Shown here: in pieces, positions 54,885 through 63,496 of the stretch | Position numbering within the stretch: position 1 is the first letter of the stretch | Layout of the letters: each line of letters begins with the position of its first letter | Assembly: GCA_030442035.1 (NCBI GenBank) | Contig: JAUJEA010000013.1 | Location: 124,001-188,000, forward strand | From: Splendidivirga corallicola | Lineage (GTDB): Bacteria > Bacteroidota > Bacteroidia > Cytophagales > Cyclobacteriaceae | DNA: 64,000 nt | Reading direction: 5' to 3' | The notes under the pieces: generated by a model | Told to the model about the DNA's origin: nothing | What the model saw: the letters and a program-made list of their open reading frames with translations, nothing else | Database searches by the model: none | Made by a program: the position numbers and the translations under genes

Positions 54885-55505
54885 GTGAGTGAGCAAACGA
54901 GTGATATTTTGGTAAGAAGCAGTGAATTTGTAAAGAGGTTACTAAAAGAGCACCTCCCCCCCAAACTCTGTTATCATAATCTTGATCATACCGAATATGT
55001 GGTAAAATCCGCCAGAAAAATTGGTATTGAAAGTGGTTTGGATGAACATGATCTTGATTGTGTCAGCCTGGCTGCATGGTTCCATGATACAGGATTTACG
55101 CAATGTTATCAGGGGCACGAAAGTGTGAGTGAACGTATTGCCTATAATTTTTTAACAAAGGAAGCTATTGACAACAGCACTTTGAACAAAATATTGAATT
55201 GTATAAGAGCTACAAAAATGCCGCAAACCCCCGGGGATCTATTGGAAAAAGTTATTTGCGATGCAGATATGTTTCACCTGTCCGATAAGGACTATTGGAG
55301 CAAAAGTGAACTTCTCAGACTGGAATTAATGAATTATTGTAAAAAGCCTATTGAAAAGTATGATTGGTACAAACAAAATATCGCATTCTTAATGAAACAT
55401 CATTATTTCACAGATTTCGGAGTTTCTCAACTCGAAAAGCAAAAAGCCAAGAATCTATTGCGAAGTGATCAATATGATTACCCAAGAGGTATGATCAACC
55501 AATAA
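54885..55505 (+). CDS. HD-domain phosphohydrolase
   Basis: A 206-residue protein (GTG start at 54885). HD metal site: CYHNLDHTEYVVKSARKIG, SLAAWFHDTGFTQCYQGHES and VICDADMFHL supply the H...HD...D ligands. Such domains hydrolyse nucleotides or cyclic nucleotides. The C-terminal 60 residues are helical. Stands 44 bp before the glycosyltransferase pair; a link is uncertain. Confidence 0.82.
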   Translation: MSEQTSDILVRSSEFVKRLLKEHLPPKLCYHNLDHTEYVVKSARKIGIESGLDEHDLDCVSLAAWFHDTGFTQCYQGHESVSERIAYNFLTKEAIDNSTLNKILNCIRATKMPQTPGDLLEKVICDADMFHLSDKDYWSKSELLRLELMNYCKKPIEKYDWYKQNIAFLMKHHYFTDFGVSQLEKQKAKNLLRSDQYDYPRGMINQ

Positions 55506-55548
55506 AATCTTTCACAGAGGTATTTGTATCGAAAACCTAAGCTTTAAT

Positions 55549-56349
55549 ATGATTCCGGAAAAAATAGATACATGTATAGTCATTCCTTGCTTTAATGAAG
55601 AAGCTGGACTGGATCTACAGACCTATCGCTCGTTTGTGCTGAATTCACCCAATACCATGTTGTGTTTTGTAAATGATGGTTCAACAGATAATACTGCTGA
55701 TATGTTACAGGAAATTGCCTGGGGGTTGGAACAACAAGTACACATCTTATCTCTGAAAAGAAATGTTGGCAAAGCTGAGGCAGTCAGGAAAGGAATCTTG
55801 CATTGCAATACTTACTATGATCATTTATTTATTGGTTATTTAGATGCCGATCTGTCCACGACTCTAAACGAATTTCAGGAAATGACTAACTATTTAAAAG
55901 AAGGGGTGGACTTTGCCTTCGGTTCAAGAATAATGAAAATAGGGTCGGTAATAGAGCGCAATAACTTTAGATTTTTTACAGGAAGAATAATAGCAACGTT
56001 CATTTCCAAGATTTTGGACATAAGAGTATATGATACACAGTGTGGTTGTAAAATTTTCACCAAAGAATTGTCAAATCTTTTATTCAAAGAAAGGTTCATT
56101 TCCAGATGGCTATTCGATGTAGAGCTCTTTTTTAGGATGTTATTGAAATATGATAAAAAAACAGCTTTGATTAAAATGATCGAAGTACCCCTTAAAAGGT
56201 GGATTGATGAGGGGAATTCGAAAGTAAAGATTTCATACTTTTTTAAGCTGTGGATAGACCTGTTCAAGATCAATAGCTATTACAAAACACTATTACATGA
56301 ATATTCCGGCCAGCCCATTTTAAGACAAGAATCCTATGCTCAACGATAA
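55549..56349 (+). CDS. Family 2 glycosyltransferase, dolichyl-phosphate sugar synthase-like
   Basis: A 266-residue GT-A enzyme: TCIVIPCFNEEAGLDL, LCFVNDGSTDNTADML, the nucleotide-metal GYLDADLSTTL motif, FAFGSRIMK and DTQCGCKIFTKEL. There is no C-terminal membrane segment. It probably transfers a sugar from a nucleotide to polyprenyl phosphate, supplying the GT39-type enzyme whose start overlaps its end by 14 bp. Confidence 0.88.
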   Translation: MIPEKIDTCIVIPCFNEEAGLDLQTYRSFVLNSPNTMLCFVNDGSTDNTADMLQEIAWGLEQQVHILSLKRNVGKAEAVRKGILHCNTYYDHLFIGYLDADLSTTLNEFQEMTNYLKEGVDFAFGSRIMKIGSVIERNNFRFFTGRIIATFISKILDIRVYDTQCGCKIFTKELSNLLFKERFISRWLFDVELFFRMLLKYDKKTALIKMIEVPLKRWIDEGNSKVKISYFFKLWIDLFKINSYYKTLLHEYSGQPILRQESYAQR

Positions 56350-57766
56350 ACATCGACCTAAATTTTCTTTTCTCGTCTTGGCAGTTGTAGCTATTATATT
56401 ATTTCGGTTTGTTCTTACATTCACTATCCCTTTGTTAGACAGAACCGAGGCGCGCTACGCTGAAATCGCTCGATTAATGGTTGAAACCGGGGAGTGGGTA
56501 GTATTGCAAATCGACTACAATATTCCTTTTTGGGCCAAGCCTCCATTATCAACCTGGTTGTCAGCATTGAGTTTCAAACTTTTTGGCATCAATGAGTTGG
56601 CCGCACGGTTGCCGTCCTTTTTATTAAGTATCAGCTTGATATTTATTTTACACTCCTTTGTTAAGAAAAGAAACATTTCTTTTTTTCTATTGGCATTCGT
56701 GTTAGTAACAACACCACAGTATTTGCTTCATGCAGGTGTGGTTTCCACGGATACCGTTCTTGCTTTTTGCGTGACTATGATGATGCTTTCATTCTGGAAA
56801 GCCATGTCCTCAGAAAACTCCCTATTATGGAAATATTTATTCTTTGTGTTTTTAGGTCTGGGACTGTTGGCAAAAGGGCCATTGGTACTGGTGCTTACCG
56901 GCCCGCCATTGTTTGTTTGGGCGTTGTTACAAAAAGATGTTCTAAAACAACTTCTAACAAAGTTACCATGGTTAATAGGCTTGCCGATTACGTTGCTAAT
57001 AGCGATGCCATGGTATTTCCTGACAGAACAACGTTCTCCGGGTTTCGTTGACTATTTCATTGTCGGCGAACATTTCAATCGCTTTTTAGAATCCGGTTGG
57101 CGAGGTGATTTATATGGGAAACCTAAATCGCAGGCTATTGGCATGATATGGTTGTTTTTAATGGCATTTGCATTTCCATGGGTTCAAATAGTTTTTTATT
57201 GGCTTTGGAAGAGGAGAAAAGAGATTTGGAAAGATAAGTGGATATCGTTTTTAACACTTTGGTTATTATGGACACCATTGTTCTTTACCCTATCAAAGAA
57301 TGTGCTGCATACTTATATACTACCCGTTATGGCGCCTGTCGCACTCATAATATGTTGTATGTGGCATGAATATCGATTTAAGAAGTTAGCATTAGGTATT
57401 GCTTCAGTTTTTCCGATAGTGGTATTCATTACTTTCTTGTTTATATATACGCCTGGCAGATTGGATTTTTATTTAAATACAGATAAACATTTTATGGTAA
57501 TGGGAAACCTTAATAATTCGAAAAATACGCAATCTGTCTATTATTGGAAAAACAAATCTTATTCCGGGCAATTTTATTCTCATGGCAAGGCTGAACTTAT
57601 TAAGGACACTACCACCTTTGAAGCCATTTTAAGTGAAAATAGTAACAAATATTATGTTGTTATTGACAATGATGACATCAAAAAAATGCCATGGCTATAC
57701 TTCGAAAGGCTTGAGATAATCCATAGAAATTACAGAACCACACTATTCGTTCATAAAGACGAGTGA
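56336..57766 (+). CDS. ArnT/GT39-like integral membrane glycosyltransferase
   Basis: A 476-residue protein with about 10-12 TM helices and the first periplasmic loop motif LLDRTEARYAEIARLMVETGEWVV, then FWAKPPLSTWL, both typical of ArnT/dolichyl-phosphate-mannose-protein transferases (acidic Asp-Glu pair intact). It moves a sugar from a polyprenyl phosphate carrier to lipid A-like or protein acceptors. Overlaps the GT2 gene, so the pair resembles ArnC/ArnT. Confidence 0.9.
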   Translation: MLNDKHRPKFSFLVLAVVAIILFRFVLTFTIPLLDRTEARYAEIARLMVETGEWVVLQIDYNIPFWAKPPLSTWLSALSFKLFGINELAARLPSFLLSISLIFILHSFVKKRNISFFLLAFVLVTTPQYLLHAGVVSTDTVLAFCVTMMMLSFWKAMSSENSLLWKYLFFVFLGLGLLAKGPLVLVLTGPPLFVWALLQKDVLKQLLTKLPWLIGLPITLLIAMPWYFLTEQRSPGFVDYFIVGEHFNRFLESGWRGDLYGKPKSQAIGMIWLFLMAFAFPWVQIVFYWLWKRRKEIWKDKWISFLTLWLLWTPLFFTLSKNVLHTYILPVMAPVALIICCMWHEYRFKKLALGIASVFPIVVFITFLFIYTPGRLDFYLNTDKHFMVMGNLNNSKNTQSVYYWKNKSYSGQFYSHGKAELIKDTTTFEAILSENSNKYYVVIDNDDIKKMPWLYFERLEIIHRNYRTTLFVHKDE

Positions 57767-57951
57767 GATGGTAAAAGGCAATCGAAAAATCCGCAACTGC
57801 TTTAGTAATGAGGACGAGAGAAGAAAGAACTTCCTAATAAAAGATTTGGTTAGGATCCATGAAATTTCTAAGGAAATAAAGATTTATTTGAAACAAGCCA
57901 CTTGAAATGGAGTAAAGAGTTTCAATGGAAAATATTTTTATCGCAACAAAC

Positions 57952-58084
57952 TTAATGTCATTAACTTAAGCCTTATCGAACAGAAGACGTCATTCCTGCG
58001 TAAGCAGGAATCTCATTTTTAGAAGTTTATGCCTGATTGAGATCCCTTATCAAGTAAGGAATGACGCTTAAGTTAATGGCATTG
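57952..58084. mobile_element. 133-bp MITE with terminal inverted repeats and 9-bp target duplication
   Basis: Terminal repeats AATGTCATTAACTTAAGC (57954-57971) and GCTTAAGTTAATGGCATT (58066-58083) match at 17 of 18 positions. The exact 9-mer GCAACAAAC flanks the element at 57943-57951 and 58085-58093. Inside, ATTCCTGC-GTAA-GCAGGAAT (57992-58011) forms a hairpin. Removing the element and one 9-mer joins the flanks into a continuous open frame leading toward the recombinase. No transposase is encoded, so it needs one in trans. Confidence 0.82.
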
Positions 58085-58779
58085 GCAACAAACCATTAAA
58101 TCGACCCATAGAGCCAGAGAAGCAGGTGAAAATAAGCGATTTTAAAAAAAAGAGTCGTGGATAAGGATTGCAGAGTCTGTCCCAAAGAGTATATTCAAAA
58201 ACTAGAATTGAGAAAATACAGCTTGAATACAGCCAAAATTTACATTAGTTTTTTTGAAGCATTTATAAATTATTTTAAAATGATCTATTGGAGATCAATG
58301 AAACACAAATGTATACTCAGTTTAATATATTCAGCAGGATTGCGAAGAGGTGCATTGATTAACCTGAAATTAAAAGATATTGATAGTAAGCGCATGTTGA
58401 CTCGTGTGGAAGATGCTAAAGGAGGGAAAGATAGATATACCTTGTTGGGTCAAAATGTATTGAAAGATTTAAGAAAATACTATCAATTATTTAAACCTGT
58501 GAATTACTTATTTAAAGGTGAAAAGGGAGGGAAATACGGTGGTTCAAGTATCATAAACATTATCAAAAGAGCCTCTTTAAAGCTAATATCAGGAAAAATA
58601 TGAAAGCGCATACATTGAGACATTCATTTGCTGCTTACCTATTGGAAGATGGTGTAAACTTGCGGCACATTCAAACACTTCCAGGTCACAGCTCGGGCAA
58701 AACAACAGAAATTTATACCCACGTGGTAAGTACATTTATGAATTTTTTTAAAAAATCCTTTAGATTAGAAATTTCATAA
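58085..58779 (+). pseudogene. Decayed tyrosine recombinase gene
   Basis: Parts: NRPIEPEKQVKISDFKKK (58094-58150), VCPKEYIQKLELRKYSLNTAKIYISFFEAFINYF (core-binding start), then KHKCILSLIYSAGLRRGALINLKLKDID (catalytic Arg) and KGGKDRYTLL (Lys), then [15 protein letters not shown] (HxxR), PGHSS and EIYTHV (Tyr). Defects: A8 run at 58144-58151 shifts frame by +1; about 95 residues are missing between INYF and the Arg motif; a 1-bp loss near 58580 puts the HxxR/Tyr part in another frame (58600-58779); a MITE sits in its 5' part. Catalytic residues survive in pieces, so decay is recent. Confidence 0.85.
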
Positions 58780-58800
58780 AAATATATATCAGATGTGGTC

Positions 58801-58817
58801 TATACCAAATTGGTATA
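58801..58817. promoter_or_regulatory. 17-bp perfect palindrome upstream of the thioredoxin-like gene
   Basis: TATACCAA and TTGGTATA flank a central A. It lies 44 bp before the ATG at 58862 and 21 bp after the recombinase remnant. Operator-like; alternatively part of a cassette boundary. Confidence 0.6.
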
Positions 58818-58861
58818 TGTCATTGCGAAACTGCCTTATGTTTAGTATAAATTAGAAAATT

Positions 58862-60004
58862 ATGAAACGAATTTTATACTTACTACTATTATCAATGGTC
58901 TTTAATAGTGTTTCCAACGCACAAGAAAAGTTTGAGTTGAACGGATATGTAAAAGGCTATGAAGGAAAATTTCAGTTAATTCTAAACTTTATTAAACCAA
59001 ACCACGACGCGGATATAGAAAATGAGCAGGTTTTGGAAATGGTTGATGGTCGATTTAAACTTGAAGGCCAACTAGAGGAACCTTTACTTTTATCAATCAG
59101 AATAAAACCAAAAATAATTAAAGATCATGATAAATTTGAGATCGCATTTATTTGGATAGACAATAAAAAAATGACATTGATTGGTGAAAGGGGAAATTTT
59201 GAATACTGCGACGTAACCGGATATCAAAGACAGGATGAAAATGAAAAAAGCAGAATTTATGTAAGGGACATGCTTAACAGTTATAACGCCAGGATTGATT
59301 CACTATCTGAAATTCAATCTATAGAAGCACTTAATGAGGCGAAGCAATTGAAATCGGTTTCAAAATTTTATTTGAAAAATAAATATTTGTTAGATTTTAG
59401 CTACAAAAATCCTGACTCTTTTATTTCGGTATACCATTACTCATGGTTTGTAAAATGGCTACCGGAAATGGTTCCAAAATCACAAGCAATAGCGTTTTAC
59501 CAGTCATTGAAAGAGGACTTAAAGGGAAATATACATGGAATGCAAATCAAGCATTATATTGATAATGTGGCAGTAAATAGAAAGCTAAAGGTTGGAGACC
59601 GCCCTTACGATTTTAGCTTAAAAAATTCAATGGGAAATACAATAGCCCTGAATGACTTCAAAGGGAATGTGGTATTACTTGATTTTTGGGCATCAGGTTG
59701 TGGCCCTTGTAGGAAAGAGCATAAAAATTATGAACAACTTTATAGTGAATTTCACAAAAAAGGATTTGAGATATTTTCCGTAAGTCAGGATAGAAACAAA
59801 GAACGTTGGCAAAAAGCGATGATAAAAGACAATATGACCTGGCACTCTGTTTGGGATGAGAAAAAGGATATATCCACTTATACCTATTTAGTGTCAGCAA
59901 TACCACAAAATTATTTGATTGATAGAAATGGTATTATAATAGGTGAAAACCTTAAAGGAGTAGATTTAAGAAATGCTTTGATGAAAATTTTTAATAACAA
60001 TTAA
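58862..60004 (+). CDS. TlpA-like thioredoxin-fold protein with DUF4369-type N-terminus
   Basis: A 380-residue exported protein (signal ending VSNAQE). N-terminal beta-rich domain (about 22-110, FELNGYVKGYEGKFQLILNF) like DUF4369, a helical middle, then a thioredoxin domain from about 245 with VVLLDFWASGCGPCRKEHKNY (CGPC redox motif). Usual role: periplasmic disulfide reduction or haem/thiol maturation. First gene of a run of single-gene units separated by attC-like palindromes. Confidence 0.9.
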   Translation: MKRILYLLLLSMVFNSVSNAQEKFELNGYVKGYEGKFQLILNFIKPNHDADIENEQVLEMVDGRFKLEGQLEEPLLLSIRIKPKIIKDHDKFEIAFIWIDNKKMTLIGERGNFEYCDVTGYQRQDENEKSRIYVRDMLNSYNARIDSLSEIQSIEALNEAKQLKSVSKFYLKNKYLLDFSYKNPDSFISVYHYSWFVKWLPEMVPKSQAIAFYQSLKEDLKGNIHGMQIKHYIDNVAVNRKLKVGDRPYDFSLKNSMGNTIALNDFKGNVVLLDFWASGCGPCRKEHKNYEQLYSEFHKKGFEIFSVSQDRNKERWQKAMIKDNMTWHSVWDEKKDISTYTYLVSAIPQNYLIDRNGIIIGENLKGVDLRNALMKIFNNN

Positions 60005-60132
60005 CGCCATATAACAATGCTCATAATTAATAGCGGTTTAAATTGATAAAACGAAATTATAAACATAAAAAAGGTCTGTGCTAAACTGAAAAGTTCCTGA
60101 CTAGAAATCTGCTACTACTGATACACTGAACC

Positions 60133-60142
60133 GTTGGCAATA
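60133..60142 (+). repeat. Cassette-start sequence GTTGGCAATA (attC 1R-like)
   Basis: GTTGGCAATA lies just before the lipoprotein gene at 60149 and is the exact reverse complement of TATTGCCAAC (60637-60646), just after it. In integron cassettes the start (TTRRRY side) and the end (RYYYAA side) are complementary because they come from one attC site split on insertion. Confidence 0.6.
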
Positions 60143-60148
60143 ATATAA

Positions 60149-60622
60149 ATGAACCCGAAAAAACTAATTAATAACCTGAAATTTTTGACATTGCTTATTA
60201 TGTTAATAAGCTATGGTTGTGCTTATGAATCTCAAAGCCGAGAGAAATTGGTATCGTCTTTCGAAGATAATTTTGGATTTAAACCACCTGAATCTGTTGA
60301 AAAAATAAAACTCAAAAATTGGGGAATGTACGACACTCAAGTTCATTGGATGTCATTTACATATGACTCAAAAGTATTTGAGAAAATTATTGACCACGAC
60401 CAACTTTTGGAAATTGCGGAAAGTAATAGTCCTGATTTTAAAAAAATAATTGAGGAATTGGAAAAAGATGTTCACCATCCAAAATGGCTGAATCTACCAA
60501 ATGAAAATGTTGAAAGGATTTATCACAAAAAGGATTTTCTTGATCACACTTTCAGCGAGTATTATCTGTGGACCGACAAAGAAATGGAAATGACATATCT
60601 ATATGTGCATTTCTTTGACTGA
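60149..60622 (+). CDS. Hypothetical lipoprotein, candidate cassette gene
   Basis: A 157-residue lipoprotein (hydrophobic signal ending in ISYGC). The mature part (KLVSSFEDNFGFKPPESVEKIKLKNWGMYDTQVHWMSFTYDSKVFEKIIDH..) reads as a small alpha/beta domain; no named family recognised. It is bracketed by perfect 10-bp inverted repeats, as an integron cassette would be. Confidence 0.7.
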   Translation: MNPKKLINNLKFLTLLIMLISYGCAYESQSREKLVSSFEDNFGFKPPESVEKIKLKNWGMYDTQVHWMSFTYDSKVFEKIIDHDQLLEIAESNSPDFKKIIEELEKDVHHPKWLNLPNENVERIYHKKDFLDHTFSEYYLWTDKEMEMTYLYVHFFD

Positions 60623-60636
60623 ATAATAAAAAGTAC

Positions 60637-60805
60637 TATTGCCAACAAATGCTATGAATGAATGGGTTTTCATCTGTCAGGATATTTTCGCTGGGAATTG
60701 GAAAGTCCGCCACAATTAATAAATTTGGAGAAAGGCGTGGCTATGTGCGAGAGGAATGGTTTGTACTTTCTAATACCCACTCATCATAGCAGGGCCGTCG
60801 GTATT
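60637..60805. repeat. attC-like imperfect palindrome 1
   Basis: TATTGCCAAC (60637-60646) then TGCTATGAATGAATGGGT (60650-60667) pair with ACCCACTCATCATAGCA (60775-60791) and GTCGGTATT (60797-60805). The inner arms match except for one bulged A and one G-U; the outer arms pair partly (1R reads GTC not GTT). About 169 bp with AAC and GT(C/T) ends, the layout of attC 1L-2L-2R-1R. Confidence 0.6.
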
Positions 60806-60840
60806 TATACACACCTAAAATAAAATTAACGAATATCAAA

Positions 60841-61527
60841 TTGAACCCAACTAGACAAACCGGACAGATAAAGCCTCTAAATGCCTTAATCGATCTCACA
60901 ATATTCTTATCAGTTATGTTCCTCATCAGAGAAATCCGAATCGATAGTCTCGGTTTTTGGGGATACTCACTATTTAAATCATTCACCACAATGGGGGTGG
61001 CAACCTTATTACTTTATTACAGAAAGCAATCGTGGAAAGATTTGGGTTTAACTAAACCGGACAATTATTTGAAATCCCTTGGAGTTGCAGTCATTGTCCT
61101 TGTAGGAACGGTAATTTCAATAATGATTTTTGAAATATTCTTGCGTGATCTACTTTTTACTAACACAGAATCAGTTTCAGGAACTGAAAGATTCAGCGAA
61201 CTAAAGGGGAATATACCGTATTTCTTCTCAATAATCTTTTTTGTCTGGATAGAATCTTTTCTAGAAGAACTCCAGGACCGGGGATTTTCCCTAAACCGGT
61301 TTGATTCACTGTTTAGTAAAATTCCACTTTCGACAGTTCTTGCAGTACTATCACAAGCAGCAATTTTTGGATTTAGACATTCATACGATTTTTCACCAAG
61401 GTCAATAACCACTGGTTTGGTCGGGCTTGTATTTGGAACCGTTTATGTATTAACAGGTAGGAATCTCTGGCCATTAATTATTGCTCACATCATTTTGAAT
61501 ACCATGTCAATGATCGATCGATTATAG
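60841..61527 (+). CDS. CPBP-family intramembrane metalloprotease
   Basis: A protein of up to 228 residues with about six TM helices. CPBP/Abi motifs: SFLEELQDRGFSL (EExxxR), IFGFRHSYDF (FxxxH) and IIAHIILNT. Such enzymes process lipid or prenylated substrates or provide phage/bacteriocin immunity. No ATG precedes the TM region in frame; TTG at 60841 is the likely start. It lies between two attC-like palindromes. Confidence 0.85.
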   Translation: MNPTRQTGQIKPLNALIDLTIFLSVMFLIREIRIDSLGFWGYSLFKSFTTMGVATLLLYYRKQSWKDLGLTKPDNYLKSLGVAVIVLVGTVISIMIFEIFLRDLLFTNTESVSGTERFSELKGNIPYFFSIIFFVWIESFLEELQDRGFSLNRFDSLFSKIPLSTVLAVLSQAAIFGFRHSYDFSPRSITTGLVGLVFGTVYVLTGRNLWPLIIAHIILNTMSMIDRL

Positions 61528-61539
61528 TAAAAAACAAAT

Positions 61540-61656
61540 GCTAACAAACACTGAAATGAATTTGCCAACTGAGCTATTTGAAAAGACGTTGCAAACCACA
61601 ATCTTCAGTGTTGATAGCTACTGGGCCGCATACTCATTTTAGTTGGACGTTCTGAG
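61540..61656. repeat. attC-like imperfect palindrome 2
   Basis: GCTAACAAACACTGAA (61540-61555) pairs with TTCAGTGTTGATAGC (61604-61618), about 14 pairs with bulges. Downstream GTTGGAC (61642-61648, exact GTTRRRY) and GTTCTGAG (61649-61656) precede the next gene; GGACGTTCTGAGCAAT matches the sequence before the 62345 gene (GGACGTTGTGAGCAAT) at all but one base. Confidence 0.6.
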
Positions 61657-61693
61657 CAATCACCGCAAACTGAAAACCGAACACTTTACAGGA

Positions 61694-62101
61694 ATGAACA
61701 GACTTGACAGATGGATAAACTTGGCTCCGGCACTTATTGCCAGCTTAATTGATATAACAGTAACCATCGTACATCAACCAAAAGAGTATTGGGAAGGAAA
61801 CCTTGATAAGGCCAATGAAGGAAACCCAATTGGTGCGATTTTTATGGCTAACCATGTTTCAGGATTATTTCTAATATCAGGAATCGAAATAATTCTAATA
61901 ATGTTTCTAGGCTATTATTTACCCAATAGAATATCAAAGTATCTTTTACTGTTCGTCTTAATTGCCCACTCTTGTGCTACAACTACTTGGATTGCCGGAA
62001 GATACGGTTTTTGGTCTATTATGGCTTTAGCGTTATTTAATACTTTGACGTACTTAATCGCGAATGACATCATAAATAAAAGAACAAAGACAAACTCATA
62101 A
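61694..62101 (+). CDS. Small four-TM membrane protein, candidate cassette gene
   Basis: A 135-residue protein (ATG at 61694; a TTG at 61643 is less likely) with about four TM helices (for example LAPALIASLIDITVTIV, HVSGLFLISGIEIILIMFLGYYL). I do not recognise a family. Start boundary GTTCTGAG and end boundary CTCATAAC are complementary at 7 of 8 positions, as in a cassette. The end repeat overlaps its stop codon. Confidence 0.75.
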   Translation: MNRLDRWINLAPALIASLIDITVTIVHQPKEYWEGNLDKANEGNPIGAIFMANHVSGLFLISGIEIILIMFLGYYLPNRISKYLLLFVLIAHSCATTTWIAGRYGFWSIMALALFNTLTYLIANDIINKRTKTNS

Positions 62102-62327
62102 CAAACTGTATGAAGGCATATGCTTAAGTGCTTTCTATAGTCTGCATCTCGATTCGCCCGTTTCGTTGGCCGCCGAGAGAGCTTGTGTTACTCGATGATT
62201 TCGGTTCGCGGGAGTTTTGATTTATGATGCGTGCCGTTACTTGAAACTTTGGAAGCACCGGCTGATTTCACTATTTTACAGGCATTCACCAAGTGTGAGC
62301 ACACGCCTTATACATGGACGTTGTGAG
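62095..62327. repeat. attC-like imperfect palindrome 3 (clearest)
   Basis: CTCATAAC (62095-62102) pairs at all 8 positions (one G-U) with GTTGTGAG (62320-62327). Inside, TGTATGAAGGC (62107-62117) pairs with GCCTTATACA (62305-62314) leaving one extrahelical G. Outer stem, unpaired spacers (AAAC / TGGAC) and an inner stem with an extrahelical base are the structural hallmarks of integron attC sites. At 233 bp it is longer than most described sites. Confidence 0.65.
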
Positions 62328-62344
62328 CAATTGAAAGGAACTCA

Positions 62345-63496
62345 ATGAAAAAACTAATATACATTATTTGGATAGTTGGATTTGAAAACACCCTTTTTGC
62401 CCAAGAAACCGGAACTTTCATTGATAAAAGAGATGGATTGGAATATGAATGGGTCAAAATTGGACAACAAATCTGGATGGCTGAAAATTTAAATTTCAAA
62501 ACAGAGAAAGGTAGTTGGGTTAACAAAGAACCTGTCGAATATTTGCCCGACGAGTTTGCTATAGCTAGAAAAAACCAAGGAATAGCACTTGTTTATGGTC
62601 GACTTTATGATTGGAAGACTGCAAATGAAGTATGTCCAAAAGGGTGGCATTTACCGAGTGATAAAGAATGGATGTACCTTGAGAGATATTTAGGAATGAA
62701 TCAAGATGAGTCGGATAAAATTGGATATCGAGGAACTTATGAAGGTGAAATGTTAAAATCAAACAATGAATGGGTGGGTCAAATTTTCGTAGAAAAAGAG
62801 GTAATACAAGGAATAGATTTCTTTAACTTTTCAGCACTTCCAGGAGGTGCCCGTCTAAGAATGCTTGGTTCAACAATGGTTGTTCCTGGTATGGAAGGCT
62901 ATTTTTGGACTTCAACAAATTACAATAATAAAGCATGGTTTCGAAAATTGCATTATAACGAAAGTAAAATTGGTCGCGATTTAACAACTAAAAAAAGTGG
63001 ATTTTGTGTCCGTTGTGTTAAAAACTCCACCAAGAGTGACTCCCAGAATGAATTCGTTATTGAACCCAATAGTTGGATTAAGTTAAAAGAACAGAATAGG
63101 AAGAATTCTATCAATAAATTAAAAAAGTATAAAATAGGAGTTACAGATAAGGCTCAATTTGTTTCTGATGGGTGGAATTTCCATGATTCTCGGATGGGCA
63201 ATATTGGGATAATTAACATGAAAAAAACGCCTCAAAGATCAGAATATGTATTAGGAATTTGTGAACCATACAATCCATCTAAGGCTCAAGAAGTCTATAA
63301 TGCTATTCCTGAGGGTATGATAGAGACTGTGGATAATGCCATTATCGATAATGGAATGGAATTAAAAGTGAGCATACAAGAAAAACAAACAAATCTTGAG
63401 CTTACTCAAACGATGGCAAATAGAGAAGATAAAATAAATTATATAGCAAATTTAGTGTTTGAGAATAACATATTGGTATCCTTCAAACTTCATTAG
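62345..63496 (+). CDS. FISUMP-domain exported protein
   Basis: A 383-residue protein with a signal peptide (ending LFAQ) and a FISUMP (Fibrobacter succinogenes major paralogous) domain at about 25-213: WVKIGQQIWMAENLNF, YGRLYDWKTANEVCPKGWHLPSDKEWMYLERYLG, LPGGARLRM, YFWTSTNYNNKAWFRKL and SGFCVRCVKN. The last 165 residues are not recognised. Preceded by GTTGTGAGCA and followed by TGCTCACAA, an inverted pair typical of a cassette. Confidence 0.88.
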   Translation: MKKLIYIIWIVGFENTLFAQETGTFIDKRDGLEYEWVKIGQQIWMAENLNFKTEKGSWVNKEPVEYLPDEFAIARKNQGIALVYGRLYDWKTANEVCPKGWHLPSDKEWMYLERYLGMNQDESDKIGYRGTYEGEMLKSNNEWVGQIFVEKEVIQGIDFFNFSALPGGARLRMLGSTMVVPGMEGYFWTSTNYNNKAWFRKLHYNESKIGRDLTTKKSGFCVRCVKNSTKSDSQNEFVIEPNSWIKLKEQNRKNSINKLKKYKIGVTDKAQFVSDGWNFHDSRMGNIGIINMKKTPQRSEYVLGICEPYNPSKAQEVYNAIPEGMIETVDNAIIDNGMELKVSIQEKQTNLELTQTMANREDKINYIANLVFENNILVSFKLH

